Assembly: GCA_023429545.1 (NCBI GenBank)
Contig: JAEYUU010000686.1
Span: forward strand, 1-5,505
Direction of reading: 5' to 3'
DNA from: Verrucomicrobiota bacterium
Lineage (GTDB): Bacteria > Verrucomicrobiota > Verrucomicrobiia > Verrucomicrobiales > Verrucomicrobiaceae
DNA: 5,505 nucleotides
Shown here: positions 1-5,185 of the stretch, piece after piece
How positions within the stretch are numbered: position 1 is the first letter of the stretch
How the letters are laid out: every line of letters starts with the position of its first letter
Notes under the pieces: generated by a model
What the model was told of the DNA's origin: nothing
The model's database searches: none
The model's input: only the letters and a program-made list of their open reading frames with translations
Program-made: the position numbers and the translations under genes

Positions 1-51
1 CTACATGGAAAACCCTTGCGAAAGACAGGAAAAACGCCTACTTGAGATGCT

Positions 52-705
52 ATGAAGATTGTGTTCTGGCTGCTTCTTGCCGCACTGTTGATCTGGGGCT
101 GGCAGAATCCTGACAAGGTTCGCAACACTGGTGATACCGTGTCGAAGTGGGTGGGCGAGAAGTCCAGGCTCATCGCGGACAAATGGGCGCCTCTTCCCCC
201 TCCGCCGGCGGAGCCCCAGAGAGTGGAGCCTGCCCTTCCAGAACTACCCGAGGGGGTCTTTCTTTTGCGGCAGGATGTCATGATCGCCACGGATAAAGCC
301 ACGGTGAAATGGCTCGCCGGCACCTCCATTCGCAAACTCGGTGAAGGCGCCGGGAAAGTCCTGGTGAGTGACGGCGTGAACCAAACCACGCTGGACCCCG
401 CCCTGCTCACGCGCGACCCCGAGGAAAGAAAGGTTCTCTACCGGAAAGTCGAGGAGGCAAAAGCCAGCCAGACAAGAATGACAGCCCAGGCTCTGGAGAG
501 CGAACTGGCACAGGTGGAGGCGAAGATTGCCTCCCTTCAGGCAGAGAAACGGCAGGTCGGGAGCATGCGGACTCTGAATGGCCAGCCAGCCTTTGGCACT
601 CCCGAGGAGTTCTTGGATCTCGCCATCAAGAGACAGGAGGAACGTCGGAACGAGATCTACAAAAGTCTGGGCCGATCCGCTCCCAGGATGGTGATTGCCA
701 AATAG
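52..705 (+). CDS. Membrane-anchored protein with SH3-like domain and coiled coil, function unknown
   Basis: A 217-residue protein that I do not recognise as a named family. Residues about 3-17 are a hydrophobic stretch after a Lys at position 2, so it is an uncleaved signal anchor or a signal peptide. There is no lipobox Cys. A proline-rich linker follows (about 46-66, including PLPPPPAEP). Residues about 68-120 alternate beta-type segments and end in a short 'LTRDPEE' exit, which reads like a small SH3-like barrel. Residues about 122-170 are rich in Glu, Lys, Ala and Gln with heptad-like spacing, so probably coiled coil, and the C-terminus is basic. Most of the chain would lie outside the inner membrane, as an envelope or cell-wall-associated protein; that is inference. 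The ATG at 52 follows a weak GAGAT about 5 bases upstream. The gene converges on the pil genes, so it is probably not in their operon. The large antisense frame over it (774-244) has no recognisable protein features. Confidence 0.8.
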   Translation: MKIVFWLLLAALLIWGWQNPDKVRNTGDTVSKWVGEKSRLIADKWAPLPPPPAEPQRVEPALPELPEGVFLLRQDVMIATDKATVKWLAGTSIRKLGEGAGKVLVSDGVNQTTLDPALLTRDPEERKVLYRKVEEAKASQTRMTAQALESELAQVEAKIASLQAEKRQVGSMRTLNGQPAFGTPEEFLDLAIKRQEERRNEIYKSLGRSAPRMVIAK

Positions 706-755
706 CGCCTGGCGTCCCAACCCAACCGCCGGGCAGCACGAGTCCAGCGCGGAGG

Positions 756-816
756 AAAAAGGCAGGACAGCCACCGGGATCCTCCATGATGGGGCCGGAG
801 CATCAGCGCCCGTCCT
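756..816 (-). terminator. Candidate intrinsic terminator of the pil transcript
   Basis: It lies just after the stop codon of the last pil gene, read on the minus strand. AGGAC at 812-816 pairs with GTCCT at 764-768. An inner stem joins 797-804 to 778-785 (7 of 8 pairs) around an 11-nt loop. A run of five T on the minus strand (756-760) follows three bases after the outer stem. The stem between the two helices is poorly paired, so this is a moderate candidate. It sits in the gap between two converging genes, where a terminator is expected. Confidence 0.35.
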
Positions 817-818
817 AT

Positions 819-1931
819 TCAGCCGCCGAGCAACTTGCCAAACCAGCCCTTCTTCTTCTCCTTCAACGCAAGCTGGTACTGCTGCTGGAAGTAGCTGACA
901 TCACTGCAGTGTGATGCCGCGTCCGGGAAGGTGATGCGATCACCCAGCACGAGTTCCAGCAGGCTGTCATCAACGGTGTGCATGCCGTCACCAGCCCCAA
1001 TCTGGATCAGCCCCAGGAGCTGGGAAAACCGGCGCTCGCGGATGCAGTTGGCAATGGCGGTGTTCACCACCATGATCTCGGAGGCCATGACGAGGCCCGG
1101 CTGGTCATGCCGCGGCAGCAGGAACTGGCAGACGACGCCCTGCAGCGTGGCCGCAAGCTGCGCCGCCACGAACCGCTGGCGCTCCTCTGGAAAGGCATCC
1201 AGCACCCGGGTGATGGCTGCGCCGGTATCGGTGGTATGCAGGGTGGCGATGACGAGGTGGCCCGTATTCGCGGCGGTGAGGGCAATGCGAATGGTCTCCT
1301 CATCCCGCATTTCCCCGAGGATGATCACGTCCGGATCTTGGCGCAACGAACTGCGCAGCGCGGAGGCAAAGCTGTGGGTATCGCTCCCGACCTCGCGCTG
1401 ATGGATGAGGCTGTAACCCTGCTGGAAGACGAACTCCACCGGGTCCTCGATGGAGACGATATTCGCACAGCGCTGCCGGGCGATGGTCTGGGTCATGCTG
1501 GCCAGTGTGTGGCTCTTGCCCGAGCCGCTCGATCCCGTCACCAGCACTAGGCCGGACTTCTCCTGGCACCAGCGCTCCACCGTGGGAGAATGACCGAGTG
1601 TCGCGAGATCCGGCACCTCATCTGGAATGAACCGGAAGCTCGCCTCCACAGACCCGAGTGCGTAGCGGGCATTTGCCCTCAGGCGTCCTGCGGACTCCAC
1701 CTCCATGCTGAAGTCCAGCTCCCACTCCTGCTCGAGCCGGACTCTCTGCGAATCCCGGAGGACGCCGTAAATGAGTTCGCGGGTGTCATCACTGGTGAGG
1801 ACCTCCTCGGTGAGCGGCTGCAGTGCTCCAAACACGCGCATGGACGGCTGCGCGCGCGCGGTGATGTGCAGGTCAGACGCGCCATGCTGACGTGCCATGA
1901 GAAGATAATCGACCAGATCGTGTTGAGGCAT
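819..1931 (-). CDS. pilT: PilT-family type IV pilus retraction ATPase
   Basis: A 370-residue hexameric secretion-type ATPase, about the usual PilT length (roughly 345-375). It would use ATP to depolymerise type IV pili at the base of the machine, driving twitching. The N-terminal PAS-like domain covers about 1-110, with ASDLHI at 18-23. The ATPase core has a Walker A GSSGSGKS (133-140), an Asp box IVSIEDPVEF (158-167), QREVGSDT (178-185), a Walker B region DVIILGEMRD (201-210) with its catalytic Glu, and a His box TGHLVIATLHTTD (223-235). The C-terminal region has AIANCIRERR (292-301) in place of the usual AIRNLI motif, and a basic Lys-rich tail at 358-361. The Walker A reads GSS where PilT normally has GPT, a mild departure that should still bind nucleotide. 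The ATG at 1931 has no purine-rich Shine-Dalgarno; the upstream bases are pyrimidine-rich. It starts 24 bp after the stop of the other ATPase gene, so the two are probably translated from one mRNA. Confidence 0.95.
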   Translation of the reverse strand: MPQHDLVDYLLMARQHGASDLHITARAQPSMRVFGALQPLTEEVLTSDDTRELIYGVLRDSQRVRLEQEWELDFSMEVESAGRLRANARYALGSVEASFRFIPDEVPDLATLGHSPTVERWCQEKSGLVLVTGSSGSGKSHTLASMTQTIARQRCANIVSIEDPVEFVFQQGYSLIHQREVGSDTHSFASALRSSLRQDPDVIILGEMRDEETIRIALTAANTGHLVIATLHTTDTGAAITRVLDAFPEERQRFVAAQLAATLQGVVCQFLLPRHDQPGLVMASEIMVVNTAIANCIRERRFSQLLGLIQIGAGDGMHTVDDSLLELVLGDRITFPDAASHCSDVSYFQQQYQLALKEKKKGWFGKLLGG

Positions 1932-1955
1932 GGAGGGAAAGGAGCTGACTGCTTG

Positions 1956-3014
1956 CTACTGGATGCCGCGCATGGCACGCTTGAACTCAGCCTCGTTGCC
2001 CGTGGCCTGAGACGCAACGCTTTCATCGATTTTGCCCGCGCGGCAGGCTTCCACCGCAGATTTCAGGAAGGACATGGAATTGGGATCATTCGCCCGTATG
2101 AGGTGCTCCTTGATCTGGGAGGACTCGCGCTTGCGAATCCATTCACGGATGGCGCCGGCATTCTCCAGGTGCTCCACCAGCAGTTGCAGACCGCCATCGA
2201 TCTTGGGAACCAGCCGCTGGCACATCACCCCCAGCAACTGATCCGCCAGGAGATGAACACCCTGGTTGAGCTTGTCATCAGGGAAGAGATGCGTGAAGCG
2301 CTCCATCGTGTCCGCCACGCGCTCGGAGTGCATGGTGGACAGCACCAAGTGGCCTGTCTCCGCAGCCTGCAGGGCAATCAGGGCCGTCTCATAGTCACGA
2401 ATCTCACCTACAAAGATGACGTCCGGCGCCTGGCGCAACGCGCTGCGCAATCCGTGCGCAAAGTCGATGGTGTCCCGCCCCACTTCACGCTGGGTGAAGT
2501 GGCACTGCTGGTTCTCGAAGATGTACTCCACCGGGTCCTCGATGGTCACCACATGCCGGGCCAGATTCATGTTCATCCACTGCAGCAGCGAGGCGATGGT
2601 GGTGCTCTTTCCCGTGCCCGTGGGACCGGTGATCAGGATGAGCCCGAAGGAACGCTGTGCCCAGCGCGTGAGAAGGCTGACCGGCAGGCCCAGGGCCGGC
2701 ATGGGAGTAATGTCCGTCTTGATCCGTCTCAGCACCGCGCCGAGGCGACCCATGGTGCGGTGGAGATTCACCCTGAAGCGCACGTGGGTGTGTGAAATGA
2801 GGCCGGAGTCCCGATCCAGATCGCTTTCCACCTTTCCGCCACAGACCTGCCAGAGCCCGATCATGTGCTGCAGGGTGATCGGCTCCTCCCCCAGGAGCAT
2901 GATCTGCTCATTGATCTTCAAACGGGGCACCTCGTCCTCCTGCAAAAAGAGGTCACTGGCCTGATGCGCCTCCGCGGCATCCAGGATGGTATCGATTGAA
3001 ATGGACGACGACAT
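1956..3014 (-). CDS. pilT: PilT/PilU-family type IV pilus ATPase (second copy)
   Basis: A 352-residue PilT-class ATPase. The N-terminal domain (about 1-110) starts ISIDTILDAAEAHQASDLFL. The core has Walker A GPTGTGKS (130-137), Asp box VVTIEDPVEYIF (155-166), QREVGRDT (175-182), Walker B DVIFVGEIRD (198-207) and His box TGHLVLSTMHS (220-230). AGAIREWIRK at 286-295 matches the PilT C-terminal AIRNLI region. All catalytic motifs are present. I chose the ATG at 3014: the open frame runs back to 3227, but that 71-residue extension overlaps the small membrane-protein gene in another frame and is low-complexity Arg/Trp/Ser shadow sequence. It differs strongly from its neighbour outside the motifs, so the pair is an old duplication. 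PilT-PilU pairs, where PilU assists PilT, are known in Proteobacteria. Which of these two plays which part cannot be told from sequence alone. Confidence 0.93.
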   Translation of the reverse strand: MSSSISIDTILDAAEAHQASDLFLQEDEVPRLKINEQIMLLGEEPITLQHMIGLWQVCGGKVESDLDRDSGLISHTHVRFRVNLHRTMGRLGAVLRRIKTDITPMPALGLPVSLLTRWAQRSFGLILITGPTGTGKSTTIASLLQWMNMNLARHVVTIEDPVEYIFENQQCHFTQREVGRDTIDFAHGLRSALRQAPDVIFVGEIRDYETALIALQAAETGHLVLSTMHSERVADTMERFTHLFPDDKLNQGVHLLADQLLGVMCQRLVPKIDGGLQLLVEHLENAGAIREWIRKRESSQIKEHLIRANDPNSMSFLKSAVEACRAGKIDESVASQATGNEAEFKRAMRGIQ

Positions 3015-3096
3015 GCGCAGGCATGGATACCATGGTGCGACGCCACGAGGCAACGGGGAAAACGTGAAGGGATGGTAAATGATGGGAGTCCTGTCA

Positions 3097-3294
3097 CTAC
3101 AATCCCAGGAACAGCGCCATTCCCCCTCCCACCGCGACCAGAATGCCCGTGCCGATGATCGCCACCCATTTCCAAAAGCGCAATGTCTCCAACTCCGACT
3201 CCGAGGGACCGACTCGTGAGTTCTCAATGGATCCCTTCCAGAGGTCGTATGGGAGACAAATGAGATCCACCAATGCTTCGAAGATCGTGCTCAT
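3097..3294 (-). CDS. Small single-span membrane protein, function unknown
   Basis: A 65-residue protein. The first 40 residues are polar to amphipathic, with LVDLICLPYDLWKGSIENSR at 8-27. Residues about 43-64 form one clear Gly/Ala/Val/Leu-rich transmembrane helix at the very C-terminus, preceded by the basic RFWKW. It would be tail-anchored, with the N-terminal part probably cytoplasmic by the positive-inside rule. The ATG at 3294 has no good Shine-Dalgarno. The gene lies 18 bp after the stop of the 109-aa gene and 82 bp before the first pil ATPase, all on the same strand, so co-transcription is likely. A link with the pilus motor is possible but rests only on position. I do not recognise the family. 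It is short, but the hydrophobic helix and tight spacing argue that it is real. Confidence 0.65.
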   Translation of the reverse strand: MSTIFEALVDLICLPYDLWKGSIENSRVGPSESELETLRFWKWVAIIGTGILVAVGGGMALFLGL

Positions 3295-3312
3295 GGCAGT
3301 GGAGATAGGGTG

Positions 3313-3642
3313 TCATGGCCGGAGCCGCGGCAGTCGCAATTCTTCTGTATGGGAGTGAATCACCAGATCGTAGCTGGCTTCTGTGCCGGTTCCATAGTTG
3401 AATTGCACTCCTCGCTCGGCAAGCACACCTTCGCGAACCAGCTCTTTCAGGATGTTTCGAATACGTCGAAGGACCAATCGTCTTCGACCGGGACTTGCCG
3501 TCGCGATGCGATGCAATGAGCCATCCTCTTTGAGAATTCGACCTGCCGTCCATACAACGCGATGACGTTGCTCAGTCCTAACAATCACGTCGAAAACATG
3601 TTCAAGAGTGATCTCCTGTGATGGAAGTTCTGAAAGCGGCAT
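3313..3642 (-). CDS. Hypothetical basic protein, possibly winged-helix-like
   Basis: A 109-residue protein from the ATG at 3642. The region RRRLVLRRIRNILKELVREG (53-72) is a strongly basic helix. It is followed by VLAERGVQFNYGTGTEASYD (73-92), which reads as a beta hairpin, so a helix-then-wing arrangement as in winged-helix DNA-binding proteins is possible. That is a guess from the pattern, not a family match. Three starts are in frame: GTG at 3681, ATG at 3648 and ATG at 3642. I chose 3642 because AGAAGG on the minus strand lies about 8 bases upstream, and because the GTG falls inside the candidate attC at 3657-3742. The gene begins about 15-20 bp after that site, so it could be the last cassette gene. 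However, no attC follows it; the small membrane-protein gene starts 18 bp downstream, which fits the chromosomal operon better. Confidence 0.6.
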   Translation of the reverse strand: MPLSELPSQEITLEHVFDVIVRTEQRHRVVWTAGRILKEDGSLHRIATASPGRRRLVLRRIRNILKELVREGVLAERGVQFNYGTGTEASYDLVIHSHTEELRLPRLRP

Positions 3643-3656
3643 CGTCATTCCCTTCT

Positions 3657-3742
3657 GCCAAACGATTCCAAGCTCAGCCACCGTGCCGGGCGACGCAAGA
3701 GGGAGTTTGGCCCAGCGAACACCACAGCCCGGAGCGGTTGCC
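3657..3742 (-). other. Candidate attC site at the end of the array
   Basis: The outer box near the pil side reads GTTTGGC on the minus strand (3657-3663), a one-base departure from the GTTRRRY consensus. The far box is GGCAACC (3736-3742). An inner stem pairs 3677-3691 with 3727-3741, with 12 of 15 Watson-Crick pairs. The site starts about 11 bp after the stop of the frame-disrupted ORF. Its far arm GAGCGGTTGCCTG (3732-3744) matches GAGCCGTTGCCTG (5175-5187) in the site at 5111-5185 at 12 of 13 bases, which argues that both are members of one repeat family. The far box is divergent, hence only moderate confidence. Confidence 0.5.
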
Positions 3743-3753
3743 TGTGTGTCTTG

Positions 3754-4095
3754 TCAGCTATTCCCGCCGTCAGCATTGGCCATCACGAGATCGAAGAGCG
3801 TCTCCACGAGGTTCGCTGACGCGCCGATCTGCCTTTCCATTTTCGGATTTGCCAACAGTATTGGGTGAAGGAATCCGAAATGCGCTGCATCATCAGTTCT
3901 TCGTCGCCTGTGCCCAGTTCTTCAGGGTCCCAATTGAGCGACGAACGTGTCGTGGAGTGGCGCTGCCAACCGCAGGATGAATCGGCGGTGCTCCTCCTCT
4001 GAGGCGGCACAGATCTTGTATGCATCGACAAGATCTGAGCACCCCTCGGGCAGCGAGGCGCGCGGCAGGGGCAAGTCTGGTTCGGGAGTACGCAT
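3754..4095 (-). pseudogene. Frame-disrupted cassette ORF, about 113 codons
   Basis: From the ATG at 4095 a protein-like frame reads MRTPEPDLPLPRASLPEGCS and continues for 57 codons to a TGA at 3922. The sequence stays protein-like if the frame moves by one base at about 3929-3931 (a GGG run), giving DPEELGTGDEELMMQRISDS, and moves back near 3852-3862. The last stretch then reads LANPKMERQIGASANLVETL and ends at the TGA at 3754. The two shifts cancel: 4095 to 3754 is exactly 114 codons including the stop. Codon third positions are GC-rich along this path. So this is either a gene with two compensating indels, a decayed gene, or a gene with two sequencing errors. The product would be acidic, mostly helical and soluble; I do not recognise it. 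The start follows AGAGG at suitable spacing, just after the cassette junction. If the shifts are real, only the 57-aa product is made. Confidence 0.55.
4010..4037. repeat. Perfect 9-bp inverted repeat inside the disrupted ORF
   Basis: CAGATCTTG at 4010-4018 and CAAGATCTG at 4029-4037 are perfect inverted copies around a 10-nt loop. It lies in the 5' third of the disrupted ORF, about 60 bases after its start codon. It may be chance within coding sequence (it covers the SDLVDAYKI codons) or a second hairpin in the mRNA leader region. Confidence 0.5.
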
Positions 4096-4127
4096 CACTT
4101 GAGACCTCTAACGACTCAAGTGATGCG
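4091..4127. repeat. Perfect 13-bp palindrome across a cassette junction
   Basis: CGCATCACTTGAG (4091-4103) and CTCAAGTGATGCG (4115-4127) are perfect inverted copies around an 11-nt loop. The right arm belongs to the attC site. The loop holds the GTTAGAG recombination box. The left arm is the start of the next cassette and includes the ATG at 4095. On the minus-strand mRNA the AGAGG ribosome-binding sequence would lie in the loop and the start codon in the stem, so the fold could lower translation. Confidence 0.75.
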
Positions 4128-4198
4128 ACCCGGCGCACGGGACGCAACGATTGCCAACCGCGGCGTCATGCCGGGTTCGCTGCAGCGCATGGTTAGGC
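4106..4198 (-). other. attC recombination site (best example)
   Basis: Read on the minus strand, the site opens with GCCTAAC (4198-4192) and closes with GTTAGAG (4112-4106), both fitting the RYYYAAC and GTTRRRY consensus. Inside, GCGAACCCGGC (4180-4170) pairs with GCCGGGTCGC (4134-4125) except for one extra A. Such an extrahelical base in the arm next to the first box is typical of attC and sets the orientation that integrase recognises; here it agrees with the direction of the genes. The 93-bp length is within the usual attC range (about 55-145 bp). The spacers between outer and inner boxes are longer than in the classic sites. It lies 25 bp after the stop of the 63-aa gene. Confidence 0.75.
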
Positions 4199-4223
4199 CA
4201 CGGTGTCGTTATACTCGGAATAC

Positions 4224-4415
4224 TCACTCAAAAGACTCGCGACCTGTCTTGAGGTCAACGAACTTCTTCAGCCTGCAAATCCTGCACTCGAAAACCTCGA
4301 TGCCTGGGCAACTGTCGAAGAACTCCCAATCGTGTTTGTCGGGCGCACACTTGGCGAGACCGACTCTCGCAGCAACCTGCCGCAATCTGCTGCCAGTCTT
4401 GACGCTTGGTTTCAT
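4224..4415 (-). CDS. 63-aa zinc-ribbon-like cassette protein
   Basis: A small protein from the ATG at 4415. It has a basic N-terminus (KPSVKTGSRLRQVAARVG), then Cys23, His28, the segment HDWEFFDSCPGIEVFECRIC with Cys36, and the pair Cys44-X2-Cys47, followed by a basic strand. The spacing suggests a single zinc-binding ribbon, with C44/C47 as one half and Cys23, His28 or Cys36 as the other. That is inference from residues, not a family match. The frame extends to a GTG at 4454, but this would start inside the attC at 4433-4540, so the first ATG after the junction is preferred. There is no clear Shine-Dalgarno. The gene fits exactly between two attC sites, 18 bp after one and 25 bp before the other, as a one-gene cassette should. 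A longer plus-strand frame here (4203-4610) runs through an attC and into the next gene's antisense, so it is a shadow. Confidence 0.62.
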   Translation of the reverse strand: MKPSVKTGSRLRQVAARVGLAKCAPDKHDWEFFDSCPGIEVFECRICRLKKFVDLKTGRESFE

Positions 4416-4432
4416 GCGAGGTGTGCGAAGTG

Positions 4433-4540
4433 GCCTAACGTCGAGGTGTGGCACCGGCTACCGGCAGCGCCACTCCGCAACAAGGTTGAGGGTCGTAATC
4501 AAGAGGGTCATTTCGACTCGGGGCGGGTAGCCGGTTGTCC
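4433..4540 (-). other. attC recombination site overlapping a gene end
   Basis: The box next to the downstream gene is a canonical GTTAGGC on the minus strand (4439-4433). The far box is GGACAAC (4540-4534), keeping only the AAC core. The main stem is a perfect 10-bp inverted repeat, ACCGGCTACC at 4453-4462 with GGTAGCCGGT at 4526-4535, extended by CGCC/GGCG (4468-4471 with 4522-4525) across a bulge. A shorter reading is also possible: 4433-4491, exactly 59 bp, ending in GTTGAGG with the inner hairpin CCGG-TAG-CCGG. The longer form is preferred for its perfect stem. The stop of the upstream gene (4508) lies inside the longer form. Confidence 0.65.
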
Positions 4541-5098
4541 ACCACCGTCTTGTTCTGCCTGTCTTTTCTCGTCTGCGATGCGCATCTGCGTGATGAGAGC
4601 GTGGCACTGATGGAATAGGTCGGACAATTTCTTGTCTCTCTTCTCGCCAAGGTCATCCTCCTTGGCTGTGTAGCTGAAGACCCCATCGGCGGTCACAATA
4701 TAGAACGTCGTGCTCCCAGGCTTCACAATAGGGAATGCATCAACCTTCTTCATGTGCTTCAGGCAATCCTCCGCCATCTTCACAACCTTCAAGGATTCAG
4801 GTCGGACATTGGTGTGCTCTCCGGCTCCGATCAATCCGCCCCCGTTCGAGAAGTATAGGCTGGCAGCGCCGTCACCTGCGGCCACAAGCGTGTATGCGGC
4901 CTCCGGAAAGCCTGACTCCATCAAGACCGCGAAAACACGCTTGCCCTTCAAGTCAGGGACTTCCTTGTCGTTCAGCTTCAGAGCAAGGCTCCGCATGTCC
5001 TTGTAGATTGGGGCAACTTCGAATGCGGGCTTGTCTTCGGCACCCATCAGGCGACCGAGGAAGGAGAATAACGCAGCCATAATGATGAGGTGTCGCAT
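4508..5098 (-). CDS. Secreted hypothetical cassette protein
   Basis: A 196-residue protein from the ATG at 5098. Residues 1-20 (MRHLIIMAALFSFLGRLMGA) are a typical Sec signal peptide, with a likely cut after LMGA before EDKP. There is no lipobox, so it would be periplasmic or exported. The mature part has a predicted helix at 32-44 and then strands with two notable stretches: RVFAVLMESGFPEAAYTLVA (54-73) and SLYFSNGGGLIGAGEHTNVR (80-99), Gly-rich and probably a conserved surface or ligand site. Then come TFYIVTADGVFSYTA (131-145) and a charged helix (about 150-182). The tail GGGQPATRPESK is polar and is encoded inside the attC. I do not recognise a named domain or activity. The open frame continues back to 5491, but the signal peptide marks the true start, and the extension is antisense-like Ser/Pro-rich sequence overlapping the neighbour gene. 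It starts 28 bp after that gene's stop. Confidence 0.85.
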   Translation of the reverse strand: MRHLIIMAALFSFLGRLMGAEDKPAFEVAPIYKDMRSLALKLNDKEVPDLKGKRVFAVLMESGFPEAAYTLVAAGDGAASLYFSNGGGLIGAGEHTNVRPESLKVVKMAEDCLKHMKKVDAFPIVKPGSTTFYIVTADGVFSYTAKEDDLGEKRDKKLSDLFHQCHALITQMRIADEKRQAEQDGGGQPATRPESK

Positions 5099-5110
5099 TG
5101 TGGATTCTTT

Positions 5111-5185
5111 GGCAGAACGCCTCGGATCAGGCGACGGCGAGGGGTGGACGTTGCTGACCCGACAGATAGCCTTCGAGCCGTTGCC
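5111..5185 (-). other. Candidate attC site overlapping the GrpB-like gene end
   Basis: Read on the minus strand the outer boxes are GGCAAC (5185-5180) and GTTCTGCC (5118-5111). Both keep the AAC/GTT triplets, but the second departs from GTTRRRY. The inner arms pair 5169-5179 with 5119-5132, with one mismatch and a three-base bulge. The far arm GAGCCGTTGCCTG (5175-5187) is nearly identical to that of the site at 3657-3742. The stop codon of the upstream gene (5127) falls inside, as it does for the next attC. On its own it would be weak; position and shared arm raise it. Confidence 0.42.

Noticed and set aside
244..774. A 176-codon minus-strand open frame over the first gene
   Set aside because: The plus-strand gene has a signal anchor, linker and coiled coil; the minus frame has none and is Leu/Gly/Ser-rich shadow sequence.
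1590..2795. A 401-codon open frame on the plus strand
   Set aside because: It is antisense to both PilT-family genes across their strongest motifs, spans the gap between them, and has no protein-family character. It comes from GC-rich codon bias.
3015..3227. N-terminal extension of the second ATPase frame
   Set aside because: The 71 residues are Arg/Trp/Ser-rich and overlap the 65-aa membrane protein in another frame. The normal PilT N-terminus starts at 3014.
3570..3590. CCTAAC resembling an attC box
   Set aside because: It lies inside the coding sequence of the 109-aa gene with no partner GTT box or inverted repeat nearby, so chance is the simpler reading.
4203..4610. A 135-codon open frame on the plus strand
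   Set aside because: It crosses an attC and the antisense of the secreted gene. The opposite strand has a better small gene that fits between the sites.
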